DNA from: Septoria linicola
Taxonomy: Eukaryota; Ascomycota; Dothideomycetes; Mycosphaerellales; Mycosphaerellaceae
Direction: 5' to 3'
DNA length: 64,000 nucleotides
Assembly: GCA_024114885.1 (NCBI GenBank)
Contig: CP099431.1
Span: 496,001-560,000, forward strand
This document shows, in pieces, positions 22,086-32,400 of the stretch. The position numbers were made by a program, and so were the translations under genes. The notes beneath the pieces are model-generated. The model searched no databases. It was not told the origin of the DNA and was given only the letters and a program-made list of their open reading frames with translations. Position 1 is the stretch's first letter. Each line of letters starts with the position of its first letter.

Positions 22086-22584
22086 ACTCTAGAGCAGAGA
22101 AGAAATCCTGGAAGTCAGCAATGTAGCTACTTGTAGGGCATATTGCTTGGCATGTCGCCCGTTTTCATGACTTCACCTCTGATCGGACGCGCATCGCCCC
22201 AGAGCAATAGAGATGAGACCGCGCCATGGGCATTTGCTGCCTCCTTCAGTAAGCCTTTGTGTCGTCAGAAGGCCCAGATCATTTGTCGCCTCATCTGTGA
22301 CGGGAGCTTGAAAGATCGTTGTCTCCTCCTTGTGGTTACCTTGGTCGTGTTGAGAATTCGACAGGGCAGATCGTTCACAGACGAGGCAAGGATGCCGTTT
22401 GTGCGCAAACGAGCAGTGTGATGGACGCCTCACTTTTCGAGATTTCTTAAATGCCTTTCGTCGGATGGTTCGAGTATCCGAATGACGGAGCTGACAACGA
22501 TGCAGAACAGCTCCGCATGTCATATCACTATCAGCGTCGTGGGGCGTCGTTCTGATGTAGTGATGGCTGTGGCACACCGATTGT

Positions 22585-22911
22585 ATGTTTCACAACTGCC
22601 ATTGTGCTCTGCTCTTTGCATTCTTGGCAGCCCCTTTGGCATCTCTCCAGCCCTCATCCTTGAAGATTGATTTTGACGATTCGCCGGCACCCATCGTGCG
22701 CACACTCTCACCATCCTCAACGCCAGTGATATCATTCCCTGCCCATTTGCGGCAGATGGGCAGTGGGAAGAAAGGGTCGATCGCCGTTTGCATTGGGGAT
22801 CGAGTCTTGTTGACTGTGTGTACTGGGGAGGTTGAAGGGTTGGAGCGAGGCGAGGCGAGGGAGTTGGGTGAAGATGGATGGATGCCTGAGGCGTACCGCG
22901 ATCCTGCATGA
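22585..22911 (+). CDS. Possible small secreted protein, 108 aa
   Basis: An ATG at 22585 starts a frame with a good signal-peptide-like N-terminus (short polar start, then ALLFAFLAAPLASL as hydrophobic core) followed by a mature part with an acidic patch (KIDFDD), Ser/Thr/Pro-rich sequence and ICIGD-like beta segments. The length and secretion signal are those of fungal candidate effectors, but the mature part has few cysteines and an overlapping minus-strand frame of similar length exists, so this could be a chance ORF. Confidence 0.35.
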   Translation: MFHNCHCALLFAFLAAPLASLQPSSLKIDFDDSPAPIVRTLSPSSTPVISFPAHLRQMGSGKKGSIAVCIGDRVLLTVCTGEVEGLERGEARELGEDGWMPEAYRDPA

Positions 22912-25900
22912 GTAAAGGTTACGCAGAGCATGATCACTGCAACGTGAACATCACGATCAAGATCTGCTTCGAGCGTGCTCTGCTCGTGATCTCCAAGACC
23001 ATCGAAGCATCCAACTGCGAGAGATGGAGACGATGAGCGAGGATCTGAAGCACGACTTCACGCGGGCTCTCAACGCTGGTGTCAGCAATGGTCATCAAGA
23101 GGCGATGATCAAAAACGACAACGAAAAGGACAACATTGGCGACATGAACTGAGCTGGAGGAGAGAGAGACTGCGTGAAATACTGCATAGCGACCAGTGTC
23201 GAGGGTGCCGTCGAGTCGCCCGTCTACGTCTCATCAGCATCTCGACTTCCTCGCGACTTCTACCTCCAATCTCAACATCACATGCAAAACCTCCAGATGA
23301 TGTTCGCATCGTACACCCCTTCAAGCGGTGAACAGTTCCTCTGCGGAACCACCGCACGAGCAACGACTGCTGTTCTGAGGTGTTCTGCGTACATCAAGGC
23401 CGTTGCAAGTTCGCCGTGAAATGCTTTGGAGGCTGTCCTGCCGAATTGAAGCGAAGAGGATTCCAGGACCCAGAGAGCCGAGACATATGGAACTTGGTAC
23501 TGTAGCCGCACATCCGGTCGGTAAGACATGTGCCCGGAAATGGCGTTCGATGAGTCACTACTCCCTACGGAATGCCAGGCGACTTTTCAAGGCATGTCTG
23601 CTAGTCCAGCAAGATCTGAGAGGCGCCAATAGGCACGACAATATTGTCGTAGCTCGATAGCGACTACACACCTCGACATCACAGTCATCAACTTCGCTTG
23701 TGCATCCCACGGGCTGCCTATACGATGTTGTGCTTGTGTTCTCCAGCATTGCCTGGCTTCGTATGTCCCGGTGTACGCTTGCCTCCGAGAAGCTAGGCCT
23801 TTTTAGGTGCAACTTGCACCTTGACCGCTCTGGAAGTGAACGGTGTCGTCGGAGGTGTCGAACGCTTTGCCCAACATACGACTCTGTATGACATGGCGTG
23901 TCCATCAGGCAAATATTGTCGCAGGAGAACTGACGGGAACAGGATGGAAGTACCTGTAGACTTCCGCAAGTCGGACACAAGTTAATCTGAAAAGGAAGCA
24001 TAGTATGTGTGCTGTGCTGACGGCTTTCCATGTGTGCCCTCAAACGTCCTGGATGCCTTGTAGAGGTACGCCGAGAAGCAAAGCTGCGTAGAAAAGACGA
24101 GTTGTGTCTGGACCAGGAAAAGTTTTGAGGAGAGTTGGACAGGCATCAGGTATGCAAGGTGCTCGGAAAATCTCCAAGGAATACGACCGCTTCCTCTCTG
24201 GGTAAGGAGTATGATCTTCAATAACCACCTGGGCGGGAAAACCTTGCTTGCGCTACTGCCTTGCGAACCTCCTGGCGCATAATGGTCCCTCAACGACGAC
24301 GATCGCTGGCAGAATCAAGCTTGTCCGCCAGCGCAGGCCAGGAATGTGCCAACTGCACACGGAGATTGTGATTCGGTCATCAAGTGTAGTCGCTTGATGT
24401 GAGCTAGCGGGATGGATGTCGGGTCCATCCTAGTTTCCTGGCCTACAGCACATTTGACAGCAAGCAAACGATTTATTGCCAGACCTTGCGCACCTCTAGT
24501 ACTACCTAGCCTCTCAATATTATCGTAGGTTCCTCCTTCTCCTTTCGGCACCCACTCCCGGTTGGCTAGTTCCTCACTTTCGCCCTCTCCAGTCACTCTG
24601 GTCCAGACCAATGTCCTTGCGTGGTGGCCTTGGAACAGGTTGCAAGACGTGTGGTGTGACAGATTTAGAGCCATCTGGACCATGCATTTTGAAAGATGAG
24701 GTGAGAAGCTTGATGTGTGAAGAGGAAGAGTCGTCGACGATGGGTTGACCAAGCTGTGCCAGGTGGACTACATTAGTTTTGGCGAACCATTGCAACCTTG
24801 CCCGGTGGATTCGAGAATGTGTTCGCAAGCCGAGGGCCGTACTGGCAGCTGTAGATTCTTCGTGAGGCCGACGAGGGTTTCTGTTGACATTGCGGAAAGG
24901 GACAACCAAGCCTAACGGACAGCCTAACGGAATGTAGCATCCTAGCAGGTGATGCATACGCTGCTGTAGTAGCGATTGATCACTCCATGGTTCATCGTTG
25001 GCACAGTCGTGACAGACCTTTCCACGGAAATTTCAATGCATCTGCCAAAATGATCAGATTCTTGAACATGTACGGTACGACTGCCTAGGTCTGACCAGTG
25101 TCCAGCAGGGCAGCAGCAAGTACTTCTTACTCGACACGACAAGCCGACCGCACAGCTTTAGTGAGCCATGTTGCGTGCGTATCACCTAGCTGCTCCGAAC
25201 TTGGCAGGTCTTACACCGTGAGACCTTGTCATCCATCTGCAATACGCTGCACTTTTTTCTTGATGCTGGACTGAGCTTGCATGGATCCCTAGGGGTCGCA
25301 CGGGTTTATTGTGGGCACTCTACTGCAAATCACTACTGTCTTCAGCCATTGATTGGGGAATTGCCGACACAGACGCAGTGGAATTTCTCTTTGCTATACG
25401 AGCATAATATGAGTATATCCCCACGAGGAAAGACATGGCGAGCATAGAAGCCCTCAAGAGTTACGATCGCTGCTAGATGAGGCATTCTTCTGTGCGAGAC
25501 TGTAACGTGCGACACCCGGTGGCGCAAAGTGGCCGCAAAGACAGTTCTAGCGAGCGGTGTCGCTATCCTCTTCGTGGAGCGGTGGAGCACTGATGGCATT
25601 CTGTTTTACGCCACGATCGTGGTACTTAGCTACAAAGAACTCGCAGCGAGATCAGGCGGGAGATGGGCAAGGGTGTGGTCCAGCAAAAGTGAAGAGGTTG
25701 CTATGTACATGGAAAGACGAAGGGATTCCAGAGAGCGCATCGCAGTCTAGGTATTGGAACTGGGCCGCACGACCAGAGACAGCCAGAATGCTGCGCCGAT
25801 GAGGAGGTTGTGGTGCGATGCTGGTGATGATGTTGATGGAAGAGGTCCTGCTCTTCGCGACAGCAGCAGCAGAGGCGCTAGAGCATGCCGACCAGCAATT

Positions 25901-25972
25901 TGAGCACTTCTTCTTCGTTCCCACGTGGAGGATTCTATTGGTTATGGATTGGCGGCTCATTTCACACTTACT
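22912..25972. other. 3-kb stretch without a confident gene
   Basis: Many overlapping ORFs of 60-160 codons occur on both strands (for example minus 23558-24043 and minus 24315-24752) but most are Cys/Arg/His/Ser-rich, as shadow or random frames are. The best stretch is minus 24680-24500 (ELANREWVPKGEGG then YDNIERLGSTRG), possibly an exon remnant. No domain was recognised. Confidence 0.4.
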
Positions 25973-26563
25973 TCAAACTGCTACATTGCTCCCAACAACC
26001 CTTCGTAGGAGTCGTCTGCCAGGAGGAGGAGCCGAAATCGGAGTACAAGGTGCCTGAGCAGATGTCTGGTGTAGAGGAGTTGGTGGCAAGTAATGCTGTG
26101 CAGAAGAGTAGTCATGGATTGTGTTTGCTGGCGAGTACAGGCTCAGGCTGGCTGCGACGTGGGCTTCTGGAACTACGTATGGCGCCGGTATTGTGGAGCA
26201 GGCAGTCTGATGAGTGGCAGAGAAGTACTTGCGCTTGACGAGCATGATCATGACTTCCATGTTCCACACGCTGGGAGTGATGCCAATCTTGGTAGCAATG
26301 CGTTGAAAGGTAAAGCCACGGGAGGCATGTTCGCCTTGGAGCTGCTCACGGAATGCCTTTGTATAGAAGGAGTCGGGACGTTCGGCAGCCTCCACCAAAG
26401 TGTCTGAGATGCAGACATGGTAGACATCGCTGGAGCCATTCTTGTGGTCCCATCACACCTTCATCAGTCCTGCAAGTTGGCTGTCTTCGTGCAAGGTCTG
26501 GATCAAGGTGGAAATCTTGTCTAGTAAGGTGTAGACGGCATGCCTGCCGAGGTCCTGTACGTA
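25973..26563 (-). pseudogene. Decayed hypothetical gene
   Basis: A minus-strand frame reads DLGRHAVYTLLDKISTLIQ and LHEDSQLAGLMKV, meets TGA at 26453-26455 (compatible with CGA to TGA), then continues WDHKNGSSDVYHVCISDTLVE, SFYTKAFREQLQGEH and FTFQRIATKIGI. The codon-like composition continues across the stop for more than 100 residues. The last 60 residues are Pro/Ala/His-rich. A GTATAA donor-like and a TACAG acceptor-like site lie near the upstream end, so more exons may have existed. Family unknown. Confidence 0.45.
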
Positions 26564-26742
26564 GCAGGTGCACACTCTTTATACCTGCATGGGAATTGTA
26601 CGCCTGCCGTTCTACGTTACAATGCCTCTTACGCTGGCAGCAGAAGAAGGAAGTATGTGCCTGCCACTCCTTGTGTTCTGAAAATATGTATGCGCAGTAG
26701 GTGCACGCTTTCTGTGCTTGCATAGGAATTGTACGCCTGCCG
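26563..26742. repeat. Diverged 48-50 bp direct duplication
   Basis: Copies at about 26563-26610 and 26693-26742 share gtgcac...ctt..., tgcat.ggaattgtacgcctgccgt. They are about 80% identical by eye and separated by about 80 bp. Confidence 0.65.
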
Positions 26743-26852
26743 TGTACGCAATGGCAGTACTGAGGGTTACCTTGGCGACCAGCTCATGGAGGAAGGCAGG
26801 TGAGTCCGCGTCGGGGAGTGCAGTTGTTGAGCGTGTAAATTGAGACTTGGAG

Positions 26853-27997
26853 ATGGAATACGGACGAACAGATATGGCGAGCGACTGGAAGAACGCGAGC
26901 GAGTGGCTCGACGGCCTGATGGCTGATCGCAGCCTGGATATGCGCTGGAACTTCTGCACTACGTTTATAAAGAACAATTTGGAAGCGCAGAGTAGCAATG
27001 CCTGGAAGATTTTTTGTTGTTGGGAGTATATGGAGCGAGCCCATGGGCTAGAGGTATGTTCAGATGAGCAACACTGAACATCAATGCCTGCTTTATGAGA
27101 CTCAATAACGATACTGACTATGGAATGATGAAGGCCGTAGGATTTCGAAGCCGTCTCGCAATCCCGGAGCGACTGGATGATTGTGTCGCGGGCAAGAGAG
27201 AGACTCGAGCGAAAGAGCAGCGTGCTCGCGCCTCGATTGCGGAGCATTGGCCGACCTGGGACTTCCGTATAGTAGCAAACCAGACCGACCGCGCGCCTGC
27301 AAATTTCTCGCTAGGTCTGTTGGAGAAGCTCGCTGTGCTGGCAAGAGAAAATGCTGGCCAGGAGGTCATGCTGTCGTTTGCTTTGGCCATGAAAGTGACA
27401 GAGAGAATCCGCTTCTCGCGGAGTATGATTACTGTTGTGAAGCCTGGAGATGTGGACGTCCTTCTGGCCGAGATTCGAAGAGCTCGCCGTCCTGCGCCCG
27501 TGCCTGCGCCTGTCTCGCCCGCTCCTGGTGCGCGTTCTTCTCCGCCTGTCCCCCTTGCTCTGCCGTCAGGCTCTGACTCGATTGAGCAGGGCCGCGCTGG
27601 CGGTCTCGTGTTGGAAGACGCCTCTAGTGATAGCGTGGTCCTAGGCTCGCGTCTTCCTAGTCTCTCTCCTTGGCTTGGGCTGTCCGCTGGAGGAGACTCG
27701 GTGACTCCTTGCCCCGACGAAAGGCCTGCAGACGACGGGCCCAGCGCACATCTTCCACCGCCTACTCCTCCTCCTAGGAGGAAGAGAAAGAGACTTGCGC
27801 ACGACCTTCCACCGCGCGCGAGCCTGGAAGCCAGAATCCGGGCCTTGGTCGATGAGGAAATGCGCGCAGCCAGAGAGAGCGCCGCCCTTGACGATAGTGG
27901 AGCCGATGCTGCGCTGGAGGTCCTAGAAGACTGGACTTCGGTCCAGCAGGAGAACTGGCTGGCTGGGCTGCCTGCTCCGTGGCGACAACCACGTTAA
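26853..27997 (+). CDS. Two-exon gene, about 354-aa NLS-bearing protein
   Basis: Exon 1 (ATG at 26853 to 27053) reads WKNASEWLDGLMADRSL, then MRWNFCTTFIKNNLEAQ. An 80-bp intron (27054-27133) has donor GTATGT, branch-like CTGAC (27114-27118) and acceptor AAG, and restores frame to exon 2 (27134-27997). Exon 2 has a folded part (FSLGLLEKLAVLARENAGQE, FALAMKVTERIRFSRS), a Pro/Ala-rich linker, a basic nuclear-localisation-like PRRKRKRLAHD and a helical, acidic end. No catalytic motif is visible. This is the best-formed intact gene in the left half. The stop codon lies inside a 63-bp tandem repeat, so the C-terminus may vary between strains. A long minus-strand frame overlaps and is rejected. Confidence 0.65.
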
Positions 27998-28104
27998 AAA
28001 CCATGACAAGACCCCTCTTGAGCCGAGGTTAAACATACTCCGTGGCGACAACCACGTTAAAACCATGACAAGACCCCTCTTGAGCCGAGGTTAAACATAC
28101 TCCG
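27975..28104. repeat. 63-bp tandem repeat across a stop codon
   Basis: Two copies (27975-28037 and 28038-28099) of ctccgtggcgacaaccacg... are nearly identical (one A more in the first), with a third copy starting ctccg at 28100. The first copy contains the TAA that ends the 27-kb gene. Confidence 0.9.
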
Positions 28105-28525
28105 CAGCAGCAACCTGCGTAAACAACTGTACCTTCACGATATTGCTCGCACTTTGATGTAGTGTGAAGGCTCTAGTAATCCGTTCGGTCATGTCCGGTA
28201 CGGAAGAAGCTAAGACGAGCAAGTAGATGGGAGGAGGTCACCTTCCCGGCTAGGATCTTGATCGATTGAACCCACCAGCACGCGGAAGCTGAGAGCGTCC
28301 AGGTCAATGTATCCAGGACAACCTTGAACCTAGCTTAGCTTCAGATTCCGACGCTGCTCCAAAGGTCCATACCACCTGAGAGGGTTCGTTCAGCATGTGA
28401 GCAGCTCACCCGGACATCGGTGTCGGTGTGGTGCCGTTCCAAGGCCAAGGCATAAGATTTTTATTTCGTTTCGAGGGACACAAAGACGGGAGGATGAAGT
28501 CAGCTTGCGCAGGATCCAAGCTGGT

Positions 28526-28972
28526 CTAGTCATCGTTGACTTGCGGGCGGATAGGATAAGCTCCACCTTCCCCCTTCCCAGCACATGCCGCGTGGATGAG
28601 CTGAATGGTGGGAACTCGAAAACATGCTGCCTGCGGACTTTGCTTGAGGCTGGATTGGCATTCACGACCAACCCGCGTGTAAGATGGTGGATGAAAGACC
28701 AAACTGGCAAGAGATGATTGCAGACCATCGCATTGTTCGCAGCCTGGAAAGTTGATGGGGATGTCAAGTTGGGGGCCAGCGTGCTCGTCCTTGCTTGAGG
28801 AAGCGTGATCCATGCTCGGCAGGAATATGGGGAGGTCGTCGCTGCACGCGGACTCACCGCAAAAGACACCACAATACAGCTCACCAAGTTCATCGCTGAC
28901 ACAACTCGCCAAGCTCATCGCTGACACAACAACACTGCGGCTGCTGTCGAGGATTCGCCGTCTAGACAACAT
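28526..28972 (-). CDS. Hypothetical protein, 148 aa
   Basis: An ATG at 28972 opens a frame reading LSRRRILDSSRSVVVSAMSL, ELGELYCGVFCGESACSDD, then LPIFLPSMDHASSS and a Gln/Ser-rich tail. Cysteines are frequent in the first half. The start is about 75 bp from the divergent gene at 29049, so the two could share a promoter. Codons 17-36 come from a 25-bp direct repeat (28890-28935, catcgctgacacaac). Family unknown; a second minus frame overlaps and looks like its shadow. Confidence 0.35.
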   Translation of the reverse strand: MLSRRRILDSSRSVVVSAMSLASCVSDELGELYCGVFCGESACSDDLPIFLPSMDHASSSKDEHAGPQLDIPINFPGCEQCDGLQSSLASLVFHPPSYTRVGRECQSSLKQSPQAACFRVPTIQLIHAACAGKGEGGAYPIRPQVNDD

Positions 28973-29048
28973 TGTCTAATGCTGCGACTGCCTTTCCTCG
29001 CGCCTCTTTAGCTGCCACATCTCCCGCCCCTCTGTGACCACATCAACC

Positions 29049-29750
29049 ATGAACGACGAGGATCCGCCTACACCTGAGCAACTGCCGATCGTCATGGCGG
29101 CGTTGGCTCCACGCGCCCTGCAGCCCGACGTCCATACTTTAGGTCGCTGGCGCCACCTCACAACACCAGATCTGGAGCACTACTACAATCTCCTTGAGGC
29201 AGACTACAACAAGCGGAAGGGGATGGTCTTGCTGGCGTTAGAACATCACGCGCATGTTCAAGTCCTTACTCCTGGTGCGAGACAATTCGCCGGGCTACTG
29301 GAGCAGTTATGCCAATGCGTCATGTCGACCTTGTGGAGCGAAAAGACGGAGATACTGAATGAATTGGTCCGACGATGGGATGCTGAGGCTCAAAGGGAGA
29401 GAGGTGCTGAACGAGTTGGTCCGACGATTGGATGCTGAGGCCCAAAGCGAGGGAGATTGGTCGTGTCGTTGGAGGATCCGTATAGACAGACAAGGAAGTC
29501 CTGGAAGCGATTTGGTGGAGAGAACCGCTCTAGTCCGTACGCCAAAAGATTCAAGAGGAGCCAGAAGGGTCTGAGGAGTCTGAACAAAGATGAAGTCAAA
29601 AAGATCCTCGCAGCAATCGTCGAGCTTCTGCCAATCATTTCTGCGATGCTACGGACGTGCTTTGGAAGCTCGCCGCACGGACACGTCCAGCATCGGGGTC
29701 TGCCGTTGAGAATCCTGACGAGCTGTGCTGTCAAACAGGTTGGGTGGTGA
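29049..29750 (+). pseudogene. Helical protein gene with nonsense codon
   Basis: An ATG at 29049 opens DEDPPTPEQLPIVMAALAPR, LTTPDLEHYYNLLEADYNKR, QFAGLLEQLCQCVMSTLW and EILNELVRRWDAEAQ. The frame meets TGA at 29436-29438 but the same frame continues with protein-like sequence for about 100 codons (YRQTRKSWKRFGGENR, LNKDEVKKILAAIVELLPII). A 52-bp tandem duplication (29355-29406 and 29407-29450) lies just before the stop. The product was probably a helical, basic C-terminal protein of about 230 residues. Whether the stop is a mutation or the duplication created a shifted end cannot be decided here. Confidence 0.5.
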
Positions 29751-32400
29751 GCTCTGAGTAGACATGAACCATCAGATGAATGGCGTGCAGGACATCATCA
29801 TCTGAATGCAATTGCTATCTGAATGTGTGCTCTCGGAATCGTGCAGGCCCGCTTTTTCTTAGCCAATCAAACAGTGAGCTCAGGGTCGCCACATTCGACC
29901 TAGACGGTTAAGTGCAGAGTATGTCTTAGCACTCGTACTCAGAAAGCAGGTGTTTCAAGATCCAAGGCCTTCCTCATCGTTATGCTCACCTGGTCGGGGA
30001 GGAAGAAGGCGATTTTGGAGACGTGCTGGAGGCACCTCTAGTTCCATACGCAGAGCTCGTAGGTAGGCTGCAAGAAGAGGAAGCAAATTCTTAAGGAAAG
30101 ATTAATAGTCTGCACATTACTGAGCGCTATGTTGATACAAGGGATAAAATTGCTCGAGTTTAGACGCAGCCTCTCTTACTATACACCGGTCGAGTGATTT
30201 GCCGAGTACACTCTTGGCGGGAGGCACAGGCAATGAGGTCGATCTTTGTCGGGCAACTTGCTATAAAGAAAGCAAAGGATGGAATAGCCACGGGATACTC
30301 GTCAGAGCGTAGGAGTCGTGTAGAAAGTCCTGTTAATGTTCGGTGGCTTGCAATTGTAGCAGCAGGCGGGCTGGCAGCCGGTCCAGAATAATAGAGTCAT
30401 AACGTCGGGTTGCGTCGAATCCGGGCGGTCGAGGTCAAGCCCAAAAACGTGTTCTACCTTCATCACGACTAGTATACCGTTACTCTACTCTCTTGTTTCT
30501 CTTGACTGCGGACCATTAATATCGCCACCACTCCTCGATAGAAGGAAAGAAGGTCAGCTATGTAGCCGCTAGCTCGAGCCAGGCCTGAGCAAGCACGGTG
30601 GCGTTCATACCTCTATCTGACTGGTCTGGATGCTTGACAGACTTTCCTAAGGGGGAGAAAAGGCTAAACAAGCTTCTACTGCTGCGCCTTACTTTCGCAA
30701 CAGGACTTGCCGAAAGAGTTTACTTGCTTTAGCTGCGGGAATAGAACACAGTACTGCTTCGCTGATTGTCTGCGAAGATTGATCAGTGTCATCCACTTAT
30801 CGTTAGGTCAAGAAATCTCAAGACGAAGCTGTCCCTAGCCGTCACCTCGGTTATTAGCAGTATACACGAAGAGCGCCTCCAACCTCAACACGATTCGCCG
30901 TGCCCTTGTACAGGCCGACTAGTAACAGGATGGCTATTTGCACAAACATGTCAGCTTGCAAACAGTCTGGGCTAAAAAGACAAAGCAAAGAACGCTCTCG
31001 ACCAATCCAAGCTATCGGTTGATCGCTATAGTTATCTTTCGCGACCTCAAGGTTCGAAGCTGCGACAGCCAGAGTAGCGAAGCACCAATCTGCTTACACG
31101 TCATGAGAATCGAGGCCCAAATCAAGATTCATAACCTCAAGTGCTACCGAAGCTAGCCACTCGAGATCTACAAGCTTTCTCAACTCATTTTTCTGTCCGC
31201 GCTGCATCCCAGAGTTGTGAGCTTGATATCCCGGTCGGAAGCGCGAAGAAAACACCGACTGCGGCTTCTTTCAAGACAGCGCTCTGCAAGGCACTGCAAA
31301 TGTCTCAGCACAGTTCACGCATGTCTCGAAGGGCAAGCAGCTACGGCAAGCAACTGAGAAGGCAGCGCAGTAGTTTTCTCAATATCACCGGCATGCCAGA
31401 GACGTTTCACGTTGCTATCTACAAAATTGGGAGGAAGTCAACGAATCAGTAGCCGCAGCATCAGCATGCCATCATGCAGGGATTCCGAGAATGCTTATCG
31501 CGAGGGTCAGATCTCACTATGGAGACATGGCCTCGCACTTCTTTCCCGTTGAGCGAGCCTGCTTGCCGAGGCCATGGGGAATCTGGTGGCGAGAGTCGGC
31601 TTATCGCACGCCCTCAGAAACCTTTGCCGGGTACCGCCAGTAGAAACAAGTTGGTCCGAGATTGTAGCCGGAGACTTTGCTAGACAGCATAATGAGCACA
31701 TGATTCACATCACGATCAACAACTACTCTTGGGATCCATCGCTGGTCTGATATCGAACAGGTGTTCTGGCTCAGCCCGGACAGCCTCGACTTCCGGCATC
31801 GAAGACAGCCCTACGGTCGAGACCTTCAACGCAAACCGCCCGCTCTAAGATCTTCAATGTGCGCGTAGCCGATACTGCTCCGATATAGCAGCATGTCAAA
31901 CGGCCAAATACCAGTCATGCAGACCAGTCGCTGCCAAAAAAGACATTGGATGTTTGCCGACATTCTCCCTCTGAGTATCAAGCTGGGACTAGCAACTCAA
32001 GAACTTACCCACGCATTGCTGCTCATGTGCATCTTCTCGGTGTCTAATTCATAGTCAGGAAATCAGATCGAAGAGAACCCTTCGAAACATAATACATGTG
32101 GGACAGTAGCAGTCTCCCCAGCGCGCACACTGTCACTTCTCGAGCATTGGACGGCAGCATCAGCATCTTTCTGCGTATCATATCTAGCGACCCATCTCGC
32201 CACTACTGCTGCCAAGCGTACACATCTCGTCATCTCTGCGCTTCCATGCATGAGCCTTGCCACCAGCTATCGTGCTGCCTGTTCGACCTTGGTAGAAGAG
32301 ACGGCTTGGTTTCTGCTCCGCGTCGATTTCCTCGGCTGTACAGCGCAGCAAGCTTCGCCGCCTCGTCGCTCTTGACGCACACGCTACCTTTTCAGTTTCT
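29751..32400. other. 2.6-kb stretch, no confident gene
   Basis: Short frames only. Near 30725-30770 a plus-strand frame reads CFSCGNRTQYCFADC, reminiscent of a retroviral-type zinc knuckle but with wrong spacing. The frame 31210-31452 (SAKKTPTAASFKTALCKAL and so on) is the most protein-like but lacks an ATG at its front. Nothing else is supported. Confidence 0.4.

Noticed and set aside
26612..27247. A 211-codon minus-strand ORF
   Set aside because: It overlaps exon 1 and the intron of the plus-strand gene, which has good splice signals and better composition; the minus frame is Ser/Arg/Cys-rich and lacks domains.
30725..30775. CFSCGNRTQYCFADC as a Gag-type zinc knuckle
   Set aside because: Spacing does not fit C-x2-C-x4-H-x4-C and no retroelement sequence surrounds it.
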